DNA of 64,000 nt, from the NCBI GenBank assembly GCA_026225945.1, contig JAMJFZ010001258.1, positions 5,972,501-6,036,500 on the forward strand. The letters run 5' to 3'. The position numbers and the translations under genes were made by a program. How positions within the stretch are numbered: the stretch's first letter is position 1; the number at the start of each line of letters is the position of its first letter. Below, piece after piece: positions 1-10,811 of this stretch. Below the pieces are notes generated by a model. That model worked only from the letters and a program-made list of their open reading frames with translations, was not told the DNA's origin and ran no database searches. The DNA comes from Cricetomys ansorgei. Taxonomy: Eukaryota > Chordata > Mammalia > Rodentia > Nesomyidae.

Positions 1-380
1 TCATAGGTACGCTAGGGTCTGAAACTTTCTCAGAGGCCTTCTAGAAACTACAAGGGCCTGGGACACATGGGTGCCTGGTTGGTTTAGATGCTAGCCCCTT
101 GTTTGAGGGAATGCACCACTGTGGTTTAGTCTCCAGTGGAAATGTCACCTTCTGACAGTGCTGTGTCCTTTACTGTGCAGGTGAGTTAAGAGAATTGTGG
201 GGAGAACAGGGGAAGCCTGAGCTGGGACCTCATGGAATGAGATTCTGGGGGGTTACTTAAATTTCTCCAGCAACTGTAGACTCTTATTTTTATTTGTTGA
301 TAGGCTCTAATGGTAATTTAAGAGTTGAAGTTTCTCTTGAGACTTGGCACTAGTAACTTGTGTTCCTTGTGTTTCCCCAG
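1..380 (+). other. GPAM: GPAM intron (3' part)
   Basis: This is intronic sequence ahead of the first exon in the window. It ends in a good acceptor: a T-rich tract and CAG directly before 381. No GPAM coding sequence is seen in 1-380, and the exon encoding the preceding membrane segment must lie further upstream. An unusual acceptor-donor abutment occurs at 169-186 and is listed separately as a finding. Confidence 0.8.
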
Positions 381-523
381 CCTGCAGCCTCTATGCAGTT
401 CTGAATAAGAGGGGCTCGGGCGGGTCTGCTGGTGGCCTCAGCAACCTGATCAGCCAGGAACAGCTGGTGCGGAAGGCTGCCAGCCTGTGCTATCTTCTCT
501 CCAATGAAGGCACCATCTCTCTG
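381..523 (+). CDS. GPAM: GPAM coding exon (sixth from last)
   Basis: This exon encodes part of mitochondrial glycerol-3-phosphate acyltransferase 1, which acylates glycerol-3-phosphate at sn-1 in the outer mitochondrial membrane. The acceptor CAG ends at 380 and the donor GTGAGT starts at 524. The exon opens with two bases of a split Ala codon and then reads CSLYAVLNKRG..., followed by NLISQEQLVRKAASLCYLLSNEGTISL in two overlapping readable parts. CSLYAVLNK is the end of the second transmembrane segment of the family, placing it around residue 587 of an enzyme of about 828. The Gly/Ser-rich stretch after KRG is a variable linker. The rest is highly conserved and lies on the cytosolic side. 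The catalytic motifs are upstream, outside the window. Confidence 0.95.
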
Positions 524-1499
524 GTGAGTGAAGGCTCCTCTGTGCCCCCGATCCTTAGTTATTTGTATGAGAGCGTGAAATACCTTTACTTTTCTCCCCG
601 GGAACGTTTTCCCCATTGCTGCAGCTTTCTGTCCCCACTTAGTTCCAGTGACTAATCAGCTACTGTGGCCTTGACTGTCTTGGTTTGTGTCTGGCTCAGT
701 GCCCTGGCTCCGAGGCAGAGAGATTGCTGCAAGCTCTCAGTCAGACCCCAAGTTACCGCACAGTGACCGCAGAAGGTCCCATGTCAGTAGCCCCCACACA
801 CCCAAATAGGTGCATAAGCCGCAGAAGTGAGCTGTTCAACAGCTTCTCCGTTTATATACTCAGAGGCTCGGAAGTGAGAGCGTTTACTTTAACACACCCC
901 CATGTGTCAATGTTTAAAATGAGGCCGCCATAGCAAGCAGACTCTGGATACTCGAGACCAAGAGACTCTAATTGCACTGTACTGTTCTTTTTCTCTCTTA
1001 TGACTGTATCTTGGAACACTCACGAGTGTGTGCATCATGAAAGTGGCCTTCTTGAATGTGCCCTTTGTGGTGGTTGATACCTGGGTGTGGGTTTTAGGGC
1101 TCCTAAGATGGGCCTCATGTTTTTATGTGGGTCTGTATGAGGTGTTCTAGTGTTGTGTTTCTTCATTCATTACTTGTCTGAACTGTCTTTGTCGTAAGAT
1201 AGCTCCTGCAGGGAGATCATCGTGAATTAAGAGACAGAAGGTCCCAAAATGTCCGAGAAGCTGGTCCTTCCAGGCATCCTGGGCATTGAGCTTGGGCTGT
1301 CTGTACTTGGGACCACAATAAGTGCACTGCCACTCACGGGGGAGGGGTCTGTCCTCCGGCTTTATCAAGATGGTGGACATCAGAAACCGTAGAACCTTCT
1401 CAGGGTGGATGAGGTGGCAGGATGGAAGGGCTGGCGGCTGCTCTGCTGTCTGTAAGGAAAGTGTGGAGCCGACTCGCCTTCAACAACTTCTCTCTTTAG
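524..1499 (+). other. GPAM: GPAM intron
   Basis: The donor is GTGAGT at 524 and the acceptor is CTTTAG ending at 1499 after a pyrimidine-rich run. I see no repeat or gene inside it. Short open frames here lack splice or family support. Confidence 0.85.
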
Positions 1500-1577
1500 C
1501 CCTGCCAGACTTTCTACCAAGTTTGTCACGAGACGGTGGGGAAGTTCATCCAGTACGGCATTCTCACAGTGGCCGAG
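1500..1577 (+). CDS. GPAM: GPAM coding exon (fifth from last)
   Basis: This 78-bp phase-0 exon of 26 codons begins PCQTFYQVCHETVGKF and ends ILTVAE. It is bounded by TTTAG at 1499 and GTGAGA at 1578. The sequence matches the conserved cytosolic C-terminal domain of mitochondrial GPAT1. Because it is in phase and a multiple of three, skipping it would remove 26 residues without a frameshift. Confidence 0.95.
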
Positions 1578-2128
1578 GTGAGAGAGCAGCCCCTGTCATC
1601 CTTCAGCTTCCTGTTCTTCTAGTTGTCTTAGCCAGTAAATGCATTTGCTGCGTATTCATACCAGATGATAGGCAGGACAGTAAGAGTGGGCACCAGAGTC
1701 TACAGATTATTCTCTTTTGATTTCTTTTGTAAGCAGAATTTTCTGGATTAAAACATATCTTGATTTGATTCTCTGGCCTTCAGAAGTTGATTCTGGGGTG
1801 AATCATGGAGCATGTCAGGGTGCTTGTAGCTTATGCTTAACGCATTTTTCTCTTTTGAGATTCTAAGTCTGGTCAGAACAGATACAGTGTAGTTCAGCAG
1901 GACCGGGAAAGCAGCTATCCACTCAGAAGATGTGGGGGTTCCGTCTTACAGCTCTCCCCACCTCATCCATCTTCCTCCGCTGCCTCCTAAGTGGTTTTGA
2001 GTTTGGAAAAGGCTGAGGATTAACATGAGGACTTGGAAGTCTCTGAGAAGAGGATTGCCCGGGGTCTGCTGGGGGTCAGCTGTTTGCCTAGGTGTGCATA
2101 TTTACTGTCAGCAATCTTCCTGACACAG
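1578..2128 (+). other. GPAM: GPAM intron
   Basis: The intron runs from donor GTGAGA to acceptor GACACAG ending at 2128. The acceptor has a weak pyrimidine tract. No repeats are recognised. Confidence 0.8.
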
Positions 2129-2269
2129 CAAGATGACCAGGAGGATGTCAGCCCCAGCCTTGCAGAACAGCAGTGGGAAAAGAAGCTTCCGGAACCTCTG
2201 AATTGGAGAAGTGATGAAGAAGATGAAGACAGTGATTTCGGTGAGGAGCAGCGAGATTGCTATCTGAAG
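2129..2269 (+). CDS. GPAM: GPAM coding exon (fourth from last)
   Basis: This 141-bp exon of 47 codons reads QDDQEDVSPSLAEQQWEKKL and continues to PEPLNWRSDEEDEDSDFGEE and QRDCYLK. It carries the hallmark acidic patch of GPAT1. The two serines, seven residues apart (RS-DEEDED-S-D), are about residues 688 and 695 by counting back from the C-terminus of an 828-residue protein. The first, S-D-E-E, fits a casein kinase 2 site. Phosphorylation of this region has been reported for the rodent enzyme, by memory. The donor is GTACTT, a relatively weak match. Confidence 0.95.
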
Positions 2270-2979
2270 GTACTTTGCTGAAGGATTCTGGGTCTACAAC
2301 AGTGAAGCATTAAGTTTGCGTTGCAGCTAGATAATGGGGACTGGTGACTTGCTCGTGTCCAAAGTACTTCTGAACCAGCTCTAACCAGCTCTGGTACCTT
2401 TCACCGAGTGAAGTCACTAAAAATCAATGCCTTAAATTGTCCACTTTGGGTAAGTGGGAAGGGAATAGGACTTTAAAAACCAGGCAGAAGAAAGGAGGTG
2501 CTTTTGATGTCACACCTGGACCCACCCGCACCCACTCTCCACAGGGCAGTGGTTTTGTTTCCAGATGACACTTGGGAACTCCTGCTCTTTCTTTCCGCTT
2601 GGGTTTCACTGTCACCCAGTGGACAGTGGCTTGCTCCATGCACTTGGATGTGTAGTTGCTGTAACCTGCTTTTGTGTGCATGGGTGACTACTGTGCTCTG
2701 CCCTAGACCAGCTGTTTTCAGTGATGAGAATCTGTTACAACCCTGTCAATTAGGAAGATTTCTTCTAGATGACTCTTGGTCCGAGGAGCACTGTGGTCCC
2801 AGCTGCTCCTTCCCGTTGAATCAAGGTTAATCTAATCGTGTGCTGGAGCAGCAGGCAGCTCCCCTGTGGTGTTAGTGGGAGGGGCCGTCTCCCTAAGTCC
2901 TGGGCTCCCCCGAAATCCCCCAGCACTGGCTCTGCTTTCCATCCCTCCTGTGACCTCACCTACTCTCTCGCACTTTCAG
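2270..2979 (+). other. GPAM: GPAM intron
   Basis: The intron runs from donor GTACTT at 2270 to acceptor CTTTCAG ending at 2979. I recognise no repeat element or embedded gene. Confidence 0.8.
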
Positions 2980-3169
2980 GTGAGCCAGTCCAAGGAGCAC
3001 CAGCAGTTCATCACCTTTCTTCAGAGGCTCCTGGGGCCCTTGCTGGAGGCCTACAGCTCTGCAGCCATCTTTGTCCACAACTTCAGTGGTCCAGTTCCTG
3101 AGTCCGAGTATCTGCAGAAGCTGCACAGATACCTTATCACCAGGACAGAGAGGAGTATTGCGGTGTATG
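2980..3169 (+). CDS. GPAM: GPAM coding exon (third from last)
   Basis: This 190-bp exon begins VSQSKEHQQFITFLQRLLGP and ends in TERSIAVY plus the first base of an Ala codon. The acceptor is TTTCAG and the donor GTATGT starts at 3170. It encodes a conserved helical part of the cytosolic C-terminal domain of GPAT1, including LLEAYSSAAIFVHNFSGPVP. The ERSIAVYA segment is ERNVAVYA in the human and mouse proteins as I remember them, a conservative local difference. Confidence 0.95.
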
Positions 3170-4001
3170 GTATGTGCAATCATCGTTTTGGCTTCTCTTA
3201 AAACCTTTGCCCCCTAATTATATAATCTGTTAATTTTGGGAAATTGGGAAAAATGCAGAATCATGCTGACGTCTCATTCCACAGATCCGCCGTGGTATGT
3301 CACATGGAGTGCTACAGTCATGTAGTCTTATGTCTACCTTTTCCAGTTAACATGATGAGAGAGATTCATACACGTTGTATGTGGTTCTGTCTGCTGTGGA
3401 GTCTTTCACTGTAAAGCACCACCTCTCTCGTTTTGCCGTTAGTGGGTATTTGAGCCACTGGCAGAGAAGAGTTCCTTTGCACAGTACTGCTGTGCCCGTC
3501 TGAATCCGGTTGGTGGGTCGCACAGCTGGGCTCATGCCCTTGGCGTGTCTGTGGGACAGCCCGCTTTCAGAGGCAGAAGACGTAGAGATAGTTAATTCTG
3601 CACGCCACGTTAGGGACACCTGTCCCAGGCCTTTGACTAATTAGTGGCAAACGTGGATTGGAGATCTTGTTTTCTGACCCCTAGAATTGAGCCTCATGTG
3701 CGGTTATGGGCCTAAGAGTCATCTCTGCACACTGTCCAAGTTAAAGAATTTTACACACCAGCTGGTTTGATCCTCACAAAAGTCTGCAAGACGGATGCTT
3801 GTGTAGCTTCCTTCTCTCCTCTGCCTCATCTGTTTTCTCTAGTGGATGACAGAATAGGTTTAAAGAGACAGCAGATCATTAGAAGAAGGTTTTGGGGTTG
3901 TCAGTAACCACAGGGAACTTGCTCCACTCTGGACTCCTCCTCTGATGCAGGCGTGTGTGTGCTGCGCCTGAACTCTGACAGGCCCTGTTGTTTCTCTGCA
4001 G
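3170..4001 (+). other. GPAM: GPAM intron
   Basis: The donor is GTATGT and the acceptor CTCTGCAG ends at 4001. About 3755-3850 resembles an old MIR fragment in minus orientation (TCCTCACAA near 3771), but too weakly to call separately. Confidence 0.75.
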
Positions 4002-4060
4002 CGGAGAGTGCCACGTACTGTCTCGTGAAGAATGCTGTGAAAATGTTTAAGGATATCGGG
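4002..4060 (+). CDS. GPAM: GPAM coding exon (penultimate)
   Basis: This 59-bp exon completes the split Ala codon and encodes ESATYCLVKNAVKMFKDIG. The acceptor is TCTCTGCAG and the donor GTATGT starts at 4061. The residues are identical to the strongly conserved near-C-terminal helix of mitochondrial GPAT1. Confidence 0.95.
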
Positions 4061-4654
4061 GTATGTGTCCACCGTTGTGCTGTCTGTCTCGTGCAGCTCT
4101 GCTCTGGTGCCTGCCCTTTGGGATCCAGAAGAAGCCCTTTCTGCTGGGATAGTCGGGAATGTATTCCTAGGGTGTGGGTTGGGACAGGACATGTTGAAGG
4201 CCTGTTTGAATGTCCCAGGATTTTGCTGGTTTCACATCCATTCCCAAACTATAAGCAACAGCCATCGGGCAGACTCAGTGCTAACTGTTACAGATGGTTA
4301 TTTTCTTGCACGCTTACTGGTATTGCTAGAATTAGCCTCACGCTTCTGAACCTTCATGTGTGATGAGCTCCGCCAAGCTGCGTGGAGCCTTTTATGGGGG
4401 AATGGTTCTTACTATTCTAAGTTGTGAAGCCAAGGCACTGGCTGACACCCCCCCCCCCAGCACCCTACCTCACGCCTAGCACACTTGCATAACGTCCCCC
4501 CCGCCCCCCATGTCCACATTTTTGTGAAGCAGCCTGCAGCTTTCTGTCTCTACTGACTCTTTGGGTCTTGAGTGTGGACAAGGACAGGTAACAAAAGTGC
4601 CCCCTCTGCCCAGTTTGCTTTTTGACTTTTATCTCCTCTAACCTCTCTCTTCAG
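4061..4654 (+). other. GPAM: last GPAM intron, with poly-C tracts
   Basis: The intron runs from donor GTATGT to acceptor CTCTTCAG ending at 4654. It holds two C-rich runs, near 4448-4459 and 4496-4508. No mobile element is recognised. Confidence 0.8.
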
Positions 4655-4771
4655 GTTTTCAAAGAGACCAAGCAAAAGCGAGTCACCATTTTAGAACTGA
4701 GCAGTACTTTCCTACCTCAGTGCAACCGGCAGAAACTCCTAGAATATATTCTGAGTTTCGTGGTGCTGTAG
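4655..4771 (+). CDS. GPAM: GPAM terminal coding exon with stop
   Basis: The exon encodes VFKETKQKRVTILELSSTFL, then PQCNRQKLLEYILSFVVL and a TAG stop at 4769-4771. This is the invariant C-terminus of mitochondrial GPAT1. The last six coding exons together encode about 242 residues, roughly 587-828 of the protein, all in one consistent phase with no frameshift or stop. The gene is therefore intact over this interval. Upstream exons, including the acyltransferase motifs I-IV, are not in the window. Confidence 0.96.
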   Translation, partial: VFKETKQKRVTILELSSTFLPQCNRQKLLEYILSFVVL

Positions 4772-6902
4772 GGATTTCTTAGCACCGGTGGTGAGTGAGG
4801 AGCTGATGAGCTCCCTGCAGGCCCCGGCCTGACCCAGAGTGGCAGGCGTCCCATGTGGCCCAGCCTGCCCTACCCCGAGGAGACCTCCAGGAAGACACGT
4901 GCCTTCTGCCCCTGTGCGCCCACGCTCCTCGCAACAGACACAGTGGCCCGCGCAGAGCGCCCAGGGCCAGTGCCGCCTGCGATTCATGATCACTAGGTTA
5001 CTAGGTGAAATCTGAGTAAGTTAATTTGGAGTTTATTAAAGATGCACATTTAAGGCTGACTGTTAGGACTAGTTACTGTGATGGACGTAGAGGTGTATGT
5101 AGAGCTGACTCTTGTATAGTACGTAATAACGTTCCCTTTGACATAATTGGGTCACCCACCTCTCCGTCCCCACCTTCTCTCTGTCAACAGAAGCTATGGT
5201 TTATCTGAGAGCCGGTTCATCCCAAGTGCTTTATAAGGTGCGACTGTGCTGCCCTGGGCTGGCAGACGCAGAATGTTTTGGAAGAGCTGCCTGAAAGCAG
5301 ACATTTTGTAGGTCAGGAAATGAGGTACTGTGACGAAAAGCCAGCGTCAGGAGGTAAATCTGACTGGCAAAGGTGAAGCTACCCTTGGCCAGGGAAGCGG
5401 CACCGGAGGCTTTGCTCACGTGACAAAGTGCCATTGAATTGAAATGACCAGCAAGTATTTAGAACCCTGGACCCTCCCCACCCTGTAAGCGGCAGGCGTC
5501 TGCTGTCCCTTAGGAGACCTCCGCCAAACAGCAGCTGTGCTGTCGACAGCCTAGCTGGCGAGGTTGCTGCCCTGCGGCGTCTCGGCTTCAGACTGCCGAC
5601 CCAGGGTTTCCAGACTCTGCTCACACACAGGGTGCTGCACCCAGTCTGGACGCCTCGTACTCAGTGGTGTGCCGTGCAGCCTGTGTGGTGGGCACGGTGA
5701 CACCGCTGAGTGGCAGGTGGTTGGAGACATTTATGGATTTTTAAGCTCTGAGAAGAATCTTGGTTCTTTAGGCATTTATATGGGCTACAAACTACATTGC
5801 CACTTAAAGGCAAGTAATTTAAAAAACATTCTGTTTTTAATGGTACGTGCCTTTTTTGTGAGCAAGGAGCGTAATCGTTAGTTATTTGTGGTAGTTACGG
5901 CAGTTTCTTAATGATCATGTGACAATGTAATTTCTAACAGTCTACTGTCCGTATCTCTATGATTTTATGGAATTAGGAACTTCTGATGAGTATTGCATAG
6001 ATTTGACTTTATAAAAGTGTTAGGGATGAGGTTTGTACTTCCCGAACTTGAATTTTAAACACTGACAGTATCCTCTGAGCGACGTGTGTGTTGGGGGTGG
6101 GGTCCTGCCTGGCAATAGCTGTGCTGTGGTGGTCCCCACCTTCCCAGACGTGCACGTCAAGTCTCCTTTCGCCTCACGTCAGTTCACGGTCAACTGTAGC
6201 GATGTCGGTGTGGAGTGAGGTGCTTCCCCTTAGCCGTCCGCGTTCCTAACTGTTGTAAAACGGCATCTCCCTTGGCTGCTCCTGGGGGACACCTGGGAAT
6301 CTGGCTCGTTCCCTTGGGTGTCCCTCATCTGGGGACTCGGGCGTTCTGTTGGTCTCTCTTCTCTCCACCTTCTAATGGCAACTGAAGGTGGCTCCTTCTG
6401 TCAGGCGGCTGCAAAGCCACGACTTGGACTCGACTTTCCGGTGGGTGCTGCCGCCTCCTCCCTCCTCGCCTGCCGCCCCTGCAGATGGCCGGCTCCGCAG
6501 ATGACCACCCTTCTCCAGCCTGCGCAGAGACCTGCACTTCCCTGGCTGTGCTCTCCTTCTGTCCGCGTCACGTGAGGGAGTGCAGCTCACTTGCTGCCGC
6601 CAGATACTTAGCTCACTGTGAGGATAAGTACGCATGCTTTTTGTAATCAACTGGTGCTTCGAAACCTTTTTTTAAGGAAGAGAAATCTCAACCAAAGTTA
6701 TGCTCGTTCTGACAAGCTGACCCTTGACTTAATTTTAGCACAACTCCTTCTTCAGTGCCTCATTATGAAATTAAAAAAAAAAAAAAAAAGAAAAAAGAAA
6801 GCATCACAATAAGGCTTCCAGGCAGCCCTGTTCGCTAATAGACACATTCCCCTTGTTTCCAGCAGCGGGTGGCTTCCTTGAAGATTAAACAAACTAGGTG
6901 CT

Positions 6903-6910
6903 TGTATATA
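6903..6910 (+). promoter_or_regulatory. candidate Pumilio response element in the GPAM 3' UTR
   Basis: The octamer TGTATATA matches the UGUANAUA consensus bound by Pumilio proteins in 3' UTRs. It is a short motif and could occur by chance. The AT-rich setting (TATAATTTATTA follows) is typical of accessible sites. Confidence 0.35.
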
Positions 6911-7657
6911 ATTTATTACGGTTTACTCTTCTGCATTTCTGTCAAACTGAAATGCATGCCCTTCAGGGGAATACTGTGAGTCAAGTTAAAACAATGAAAA
7001 CCTAACATAAGCAATACGAAGCTGCACTCTGCTGTCAGTGATAATGGTGATTCGGAGAGGGGAGGGATATTTGCTCTCCAAATCTTAAGGAAAATGAAGG
7101 CAGAAACAAGTGTTAGGTGAGGACAGGCAGAACTGGCTCTCTTATCCCTCGGAAGTGGTGAGGGTGAGCGCAGAAAGTGTATCTGGGACAGCGGTGAGTG
7201 GGAGCTCGTTCGGGAGTTTCCCGCCTCGATTCCCTGTGCTCACATCATGAGAGTGCGCTGAGATGTGTCTCTGGGTTCTGGGGGTGCGTGGCCATACTTC
7301 AGCACACTGCAGTGCTGAAGGGCTCTGCGTCTGGCAGTACACAAGCCCGCGCGCGGAACCTAGCATTTCCCAAACTGCTCGACCTCAGGACCTTTCCCCT
7401 CCTCTGGGACACCTGACTCTCCCCGCATGCCACGGGAAACCGCATCCATCAGCTCTTTCAGCAGACTAGGTGGTCACAGACAGTGGCGCTGAAGCGGAGA
7501 TCGCTTCTGTGTCGCCCACGATGCACGAGTAGAACGAGTAAGCCCAGAAAATTGGGCAGAGCCGTTTCTCTGATGGAAGATCAGCTAGCTCTCCATGACC
7601 CTGGCCTTTTCAAGCTGAAAGTAGCAGAATTACTACAAGGATTAATTGGGGGTAAAC

Positions 7658-7663
7658 AATAAA
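7658..7663 (+). promoter_or_regulatory. possible proximal poly(A) signal
   Basis: AATAAA followed by a T-rich run (AAGTTTTAATG). It could give a 3' UTR about 440 bases shorter. No transcript evidence is available here. Confidence 0.35.
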
Positions 7664-8098
7664 AGTTTTAATGCAGATCTAGAAGAAAACAATGCACAAT
7701 TGAATGCAGATTTTTATCCGTAGATAACTGTAGTGTTTTGAAATGATAGACCTTATCTTTGAAGTTTATAAGACTTACTATGGGATGTAAATCTGTTTTT
7801 TAAAAACACTTTTTAGGAGCTTGAGAGTTGCCATCTGGCATTTAGTTTAGAGCAACCAATGACTGCTTCAGGGGACTCTCAACCGTACTTCCCAGCAGCT
7901 AAAGGGCTAACTGTGTTGATGGAAGGTATTGGTTACAGTATTTGCCCATTGTACAAAGTAACGCTGGATTGTTGTAAAAGAATTGCTACTGTAAAATAGC
8001 ACTGTATGATTTTGTGAGTGACACTGCCTTGGGAATATTGACTGATTTATGTCCGATGATGGTGTATCCTGAGAAGCATGGAAATGGAGTTTTGTTTT

Positions 8099-8104
8099 AA
8101 TAAA
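8099..8104 (+). promoter_or_regulatory. GPAM: GPAM distal poly(A) signal
   Basis: AATAAA lies in TTTTAATAAACCAG, followed by an A-rich stretch and then a T/G-rich downstream element (GGATTTTTGTGAAG at about 8135-8150). Cleavage is expected around 8115-8130. Its distance from the stop fits the known length of the GPAM 3' UTR, and interspersed repeats begin only after it. Confidence 0.75.
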
Positions 8105-8129
8105 CCAGAAAAAAATGAAAATTTCTAAT

Positions 8130-8820
8130 GTCTTGGATTTTTGTGAAGCGTTTCATAGTATTTTATTGTGTTTAACATCACATGGAACTTTATTAAAATG
8201 CTTAGCATCTAACCTGGGATCAACTTGGATTCTCCAGCCCTGATTTTATTGGCTCATGTCTCTTCAACCTTGATGAAGTTGGATGGGGATGGGGATGCGG
8301 ATGCCTGCACAGCACAGGCACTCTGCTGCAGATAGCTTTAGAGTGATGCATGCCATCTATTTTTCATATATATTTCACTTTACAAAAGTACAGTGAAGTC
8401 CTAGGGTTCTCTGCTAGTTTGTAATACTATAATATACTATGTATTTTATTATAAAAATTTTACTTTTTCTGAAGAATAAAGAATTTCCTTTATGAGAGCA
8501 AAGCTGTTTTGTAGCTTCTTTGAGTGCGCCCAGATGTAGCCTGCCCCAGGACTGTATCTGGAAATGGTGGCAGACACATGCAGGAAGATGATGTACCTCC
8601 TTTTTGATGCTGACATGGCTTCCGGCAGCAGCAGTCACCTTCCTGCAGGGACGTCTCTTCCACTAAAGACGTGAAGTTACTTAACCTGAGAAGTAGGCCC
8701 AAAATGGACAGTGGATCACACCCATGGTGGTCAGGGTGGAATTCAATTTTTTATCGCCAACATCTTTGCATTCAGGTGTTTCTTTATAAAAATGTATTTT
8801 GATTTTCTCATCTATTCACC
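8130..8820. other. intergenic, nothing recognised
   Basis: Immediately downstream of GPAM. The stretch is AT-rich with no repeat family or coding region I can support. Confidence 0.6.
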
Positions 8821-8822
8821 GT

Positions 8823-9162
8823 TGTTGTATGCTTACTGTGGCGGCTCACCAAGGGAGACAAGGAAGCATATTCATAGGTGCAAACCCTGCCAGACCTCAG
8901 CAGAGGGAACCACCATCCTGGCCAGTGCCATACTCACAGTGGAACCCTGAGAGTCTGAGCTCAGGTGTTTAATTGATTCAGAACTCCTACTGTTCTATTG
9001 ATAGCACATGCAGATCATTAGCAATCAAGCATCACCCTCCCCCTCAACACACACATAAACCCAACACCTGCAGACAATACAGAATGCCAAGACGTAGGCA
9101 GCCCCTCACTCAACAGTGCACAAAATTATTTTAAACACAACTAAAAATGCACTTCTACAACA
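8823..9162 (-). mobile_element. solo LTR, copy A of a local ERV family
   Basis: In minus orientation this matches the LTRs of the provirus at 42775-44771 over its whole length. Shared blocks include the CCTCAGCAGAGGGAACCACC segment, the CTGAGCTCAGGTGTTT block and the terminal TTTTAAACACAACTAAAAAT block. The polyadenylation motif is mutated (TTTAATT on + instead of TTTATT). It also has a C/A-rich expansion near 9031-9055. The ends are blurred, and only an imperfect target duplication can be proposed (TTCACC/TTCACT). It is older or more decayed than copies B and E. Confidence 0.8.
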
Positions 9163-9334
9163 GTTCACTCAGGAAGGTCAATGCCAGTGATGGGTGTCTA
9201 GTTGCTGTTTTAATAATAAAATCGTAGCACCCCAGAAGATAATTTCACAGAGTAGTAAATTGTTGAGGCTGAAAGTGATAGAAATGTCCTTGTGGGAGAG
9301 AGAGACGAGTCAGTAGGTAACAGTGTGTCCTGTT

Positions 9335-9600
9335 TGGTTTTGCTGTCAACTTGACACAGCTAGGGAAGAGGAACCCTCCGCTGAAGACTCGCCTCCCTCA
9401 GATTAGCCTGTGTCCGGGTCTGAAGAACTGTCTTGACTGATGAGGGAGAAGACCCAGCTCACTGCTGGGGGCGCTGTGCCTATGAAGGGGTCCCGGGCTA
9501 CATTTAGAAAGCCAGCAAAGAACACGCCAGCGAGAGAGCCAGTAAACAGCATTTGTCCTTGCTTCCACTCCAGGACCTGGAGGTACGAGCGTGGCTGCAA
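9335..9600. repeat. rodent interspersed repeat (family not assigned)
   Basis: This begins at a TTTTGCTGTCAACTTGACAC-type sequence, which I recognise as the start of a very high-copy rodent repeat. Downstream blocks (CTTGACTGATG, GACCCAGCTCACTGC) also fit. Related diverged copies lie at 27567-27840 and 30845-31205. I cannot name the family with certainty. Confidence 0.55.
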
Positions 9601-10034
9601 ATGCTGGTGACCCCGGTGCTGTTGGGGGAGGAGACAGGAAGCTTGCTGGGAGCTTGTTGGCTTCCGGCCTAGCTCCAGGTTCAGCGAAGACCCCACATCA
9701 AGAGGCTAAGGTGGGCAGACAGACCCCTCCACATGTGCTCATCTGCACATGCGTGCATATACCATACATGCACAGCACGAGTACAGACGTACAAAGGGGG
9801 TGTGTATTTGTGTCTCATGGCTCTGTGAGGGGCTAGAACATGGTGGACACTGACTATGGGGTCTCTGTAGCCAAACCAAGTGCCACCTACATGGTGTGTT
9901 CTGGAATGCTATTAAGAAATTAACTGTAAAGATTACAAAATAGAAGGATCGAGCGCTTTGCTACATAAGGTAATTTCCTGGTGAGGTCTTTAGTGATATG
10001 AAGTTCAACAAGTGTGCAAATTAAAGTTAGTAAT

Positions 10035-10112
10035 TGCTTACATGACTTTGGGCACATGCTTGAATTCACCCTTGTATAAGTTGGGGCTAATAATAGCTGC
10101 CAGATGAGCCCA
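10035..10112 (+). repeat. MIR SINE fragment
   Basis: GACTTTGGGCACATGCTTGA followed by GGGGCTAATAATAGCTGCC matches the 3' half of the ancient mammalian-wide MIR element, with considerable divergence. Confidence 0.55.
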
Positions 10113-10473
10113 TCAAAGCATCCTGGAAGTATAATTGAGTCACAGCAGAAGATGGGCTTCTTTATCGTCCTGGGTTTTCCTGAGGTAGGGGTTTGCAGTG
10201 GATTCAGAAGGTCTCTTGGCTGTTTCTGCTTGGCTACCGTGACAGTCACCTGTGGGAGCTCCTGTACCCACCCATCTCTTCCTGATCTCCCTGTGAAGAT
10301 GTTCTTAGGCTCAGCTCAAAGTGCCGGTGGGTCAGTGTCTCATGACTGACCCTCAGTTGAGAAGGCAGGACTGGTCAGGGACACAGCCTAGTTTCTTTGC
10401 CTCTCAGGAACTTTCTTGTGTCCCGGTTCTACTGGGCTTCTGCTGCCCATGGCAGTGGCTACCCATCAACACT

Positions 10474-10811
10474 TGTAGTAGTTAGGCTGCTGGGGACTCC
10501 ACCAAAAGAGACACGGAGGCATTCCTCATACGTGGAAGCCCTGCCAGACCCCAGCAGAGGGACCCACCATCCTGGCCTCGATAGTGGACTCGATAGTGGA
10601 ACCCCTGAGTGTGTCAGCTCAGGTGTGTTTATTCTTTCAGAACTCCTCGGAGTTCTACTGATAGCACGTGCAGATCATAAGCAATCAAACATCCCCCCCA
10701 GAAATCCAACACCTGCAGACAATACAAAATGCCAAGGCCTATGCATACCTTTTCCCAACAGTGAACAAAAACAATTATTTTAAATATAACTAAAAATAAA
10801 CATCCACAACA
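10474..10811 (-). mobile_element. solo LTR, copy B, with perfect 6-bp target duplication
   Basis: This 338-bp LTR in minus orientation begins TGTAGTAGTTAGGCTG and ends CAACA on the + strand. It is flanked by AACACT at 10468-10473 and AACACT at 10812-10817, an exact 6-bp target site duplication. It retains a poly(A) signal on its own strand (TTTATT at about 10627 on +). A duplicated GACTCGATAGTGGA segment lies near 10576-10600. A 6-bp duplication is typical of class II (ERVK-like) integrases. Confidence 0.88.

Larger units (their letters stand above)
4772..8125 (+). other. GPAM: GPAM 3' untranslated region
   Basis: This 3.35-kb stretch runs from the stop codon to the first good poly(A) signal. 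It contains no SINE, LTR or L1 copy I can recognise, unlike the DNA immediately downstream. The length agrees with the known long 3' UTR of mammalian GPAM mRNA (roughly 3.4 kb in human, by memory). It includes an A-rich run at 6773-6800, a Pumilio-type element at 6903-6910 and a possible alternative poly(A) signal at 7658-7663. The 3' boundary is inferred from the signal, not from a transcript. Confidence 0.85.

Noticed and set aside
344..655. 103-aa frame as an independent small protein
   Set aside because: It is the GPAM exon at 381-523 read through into its flanking introns.
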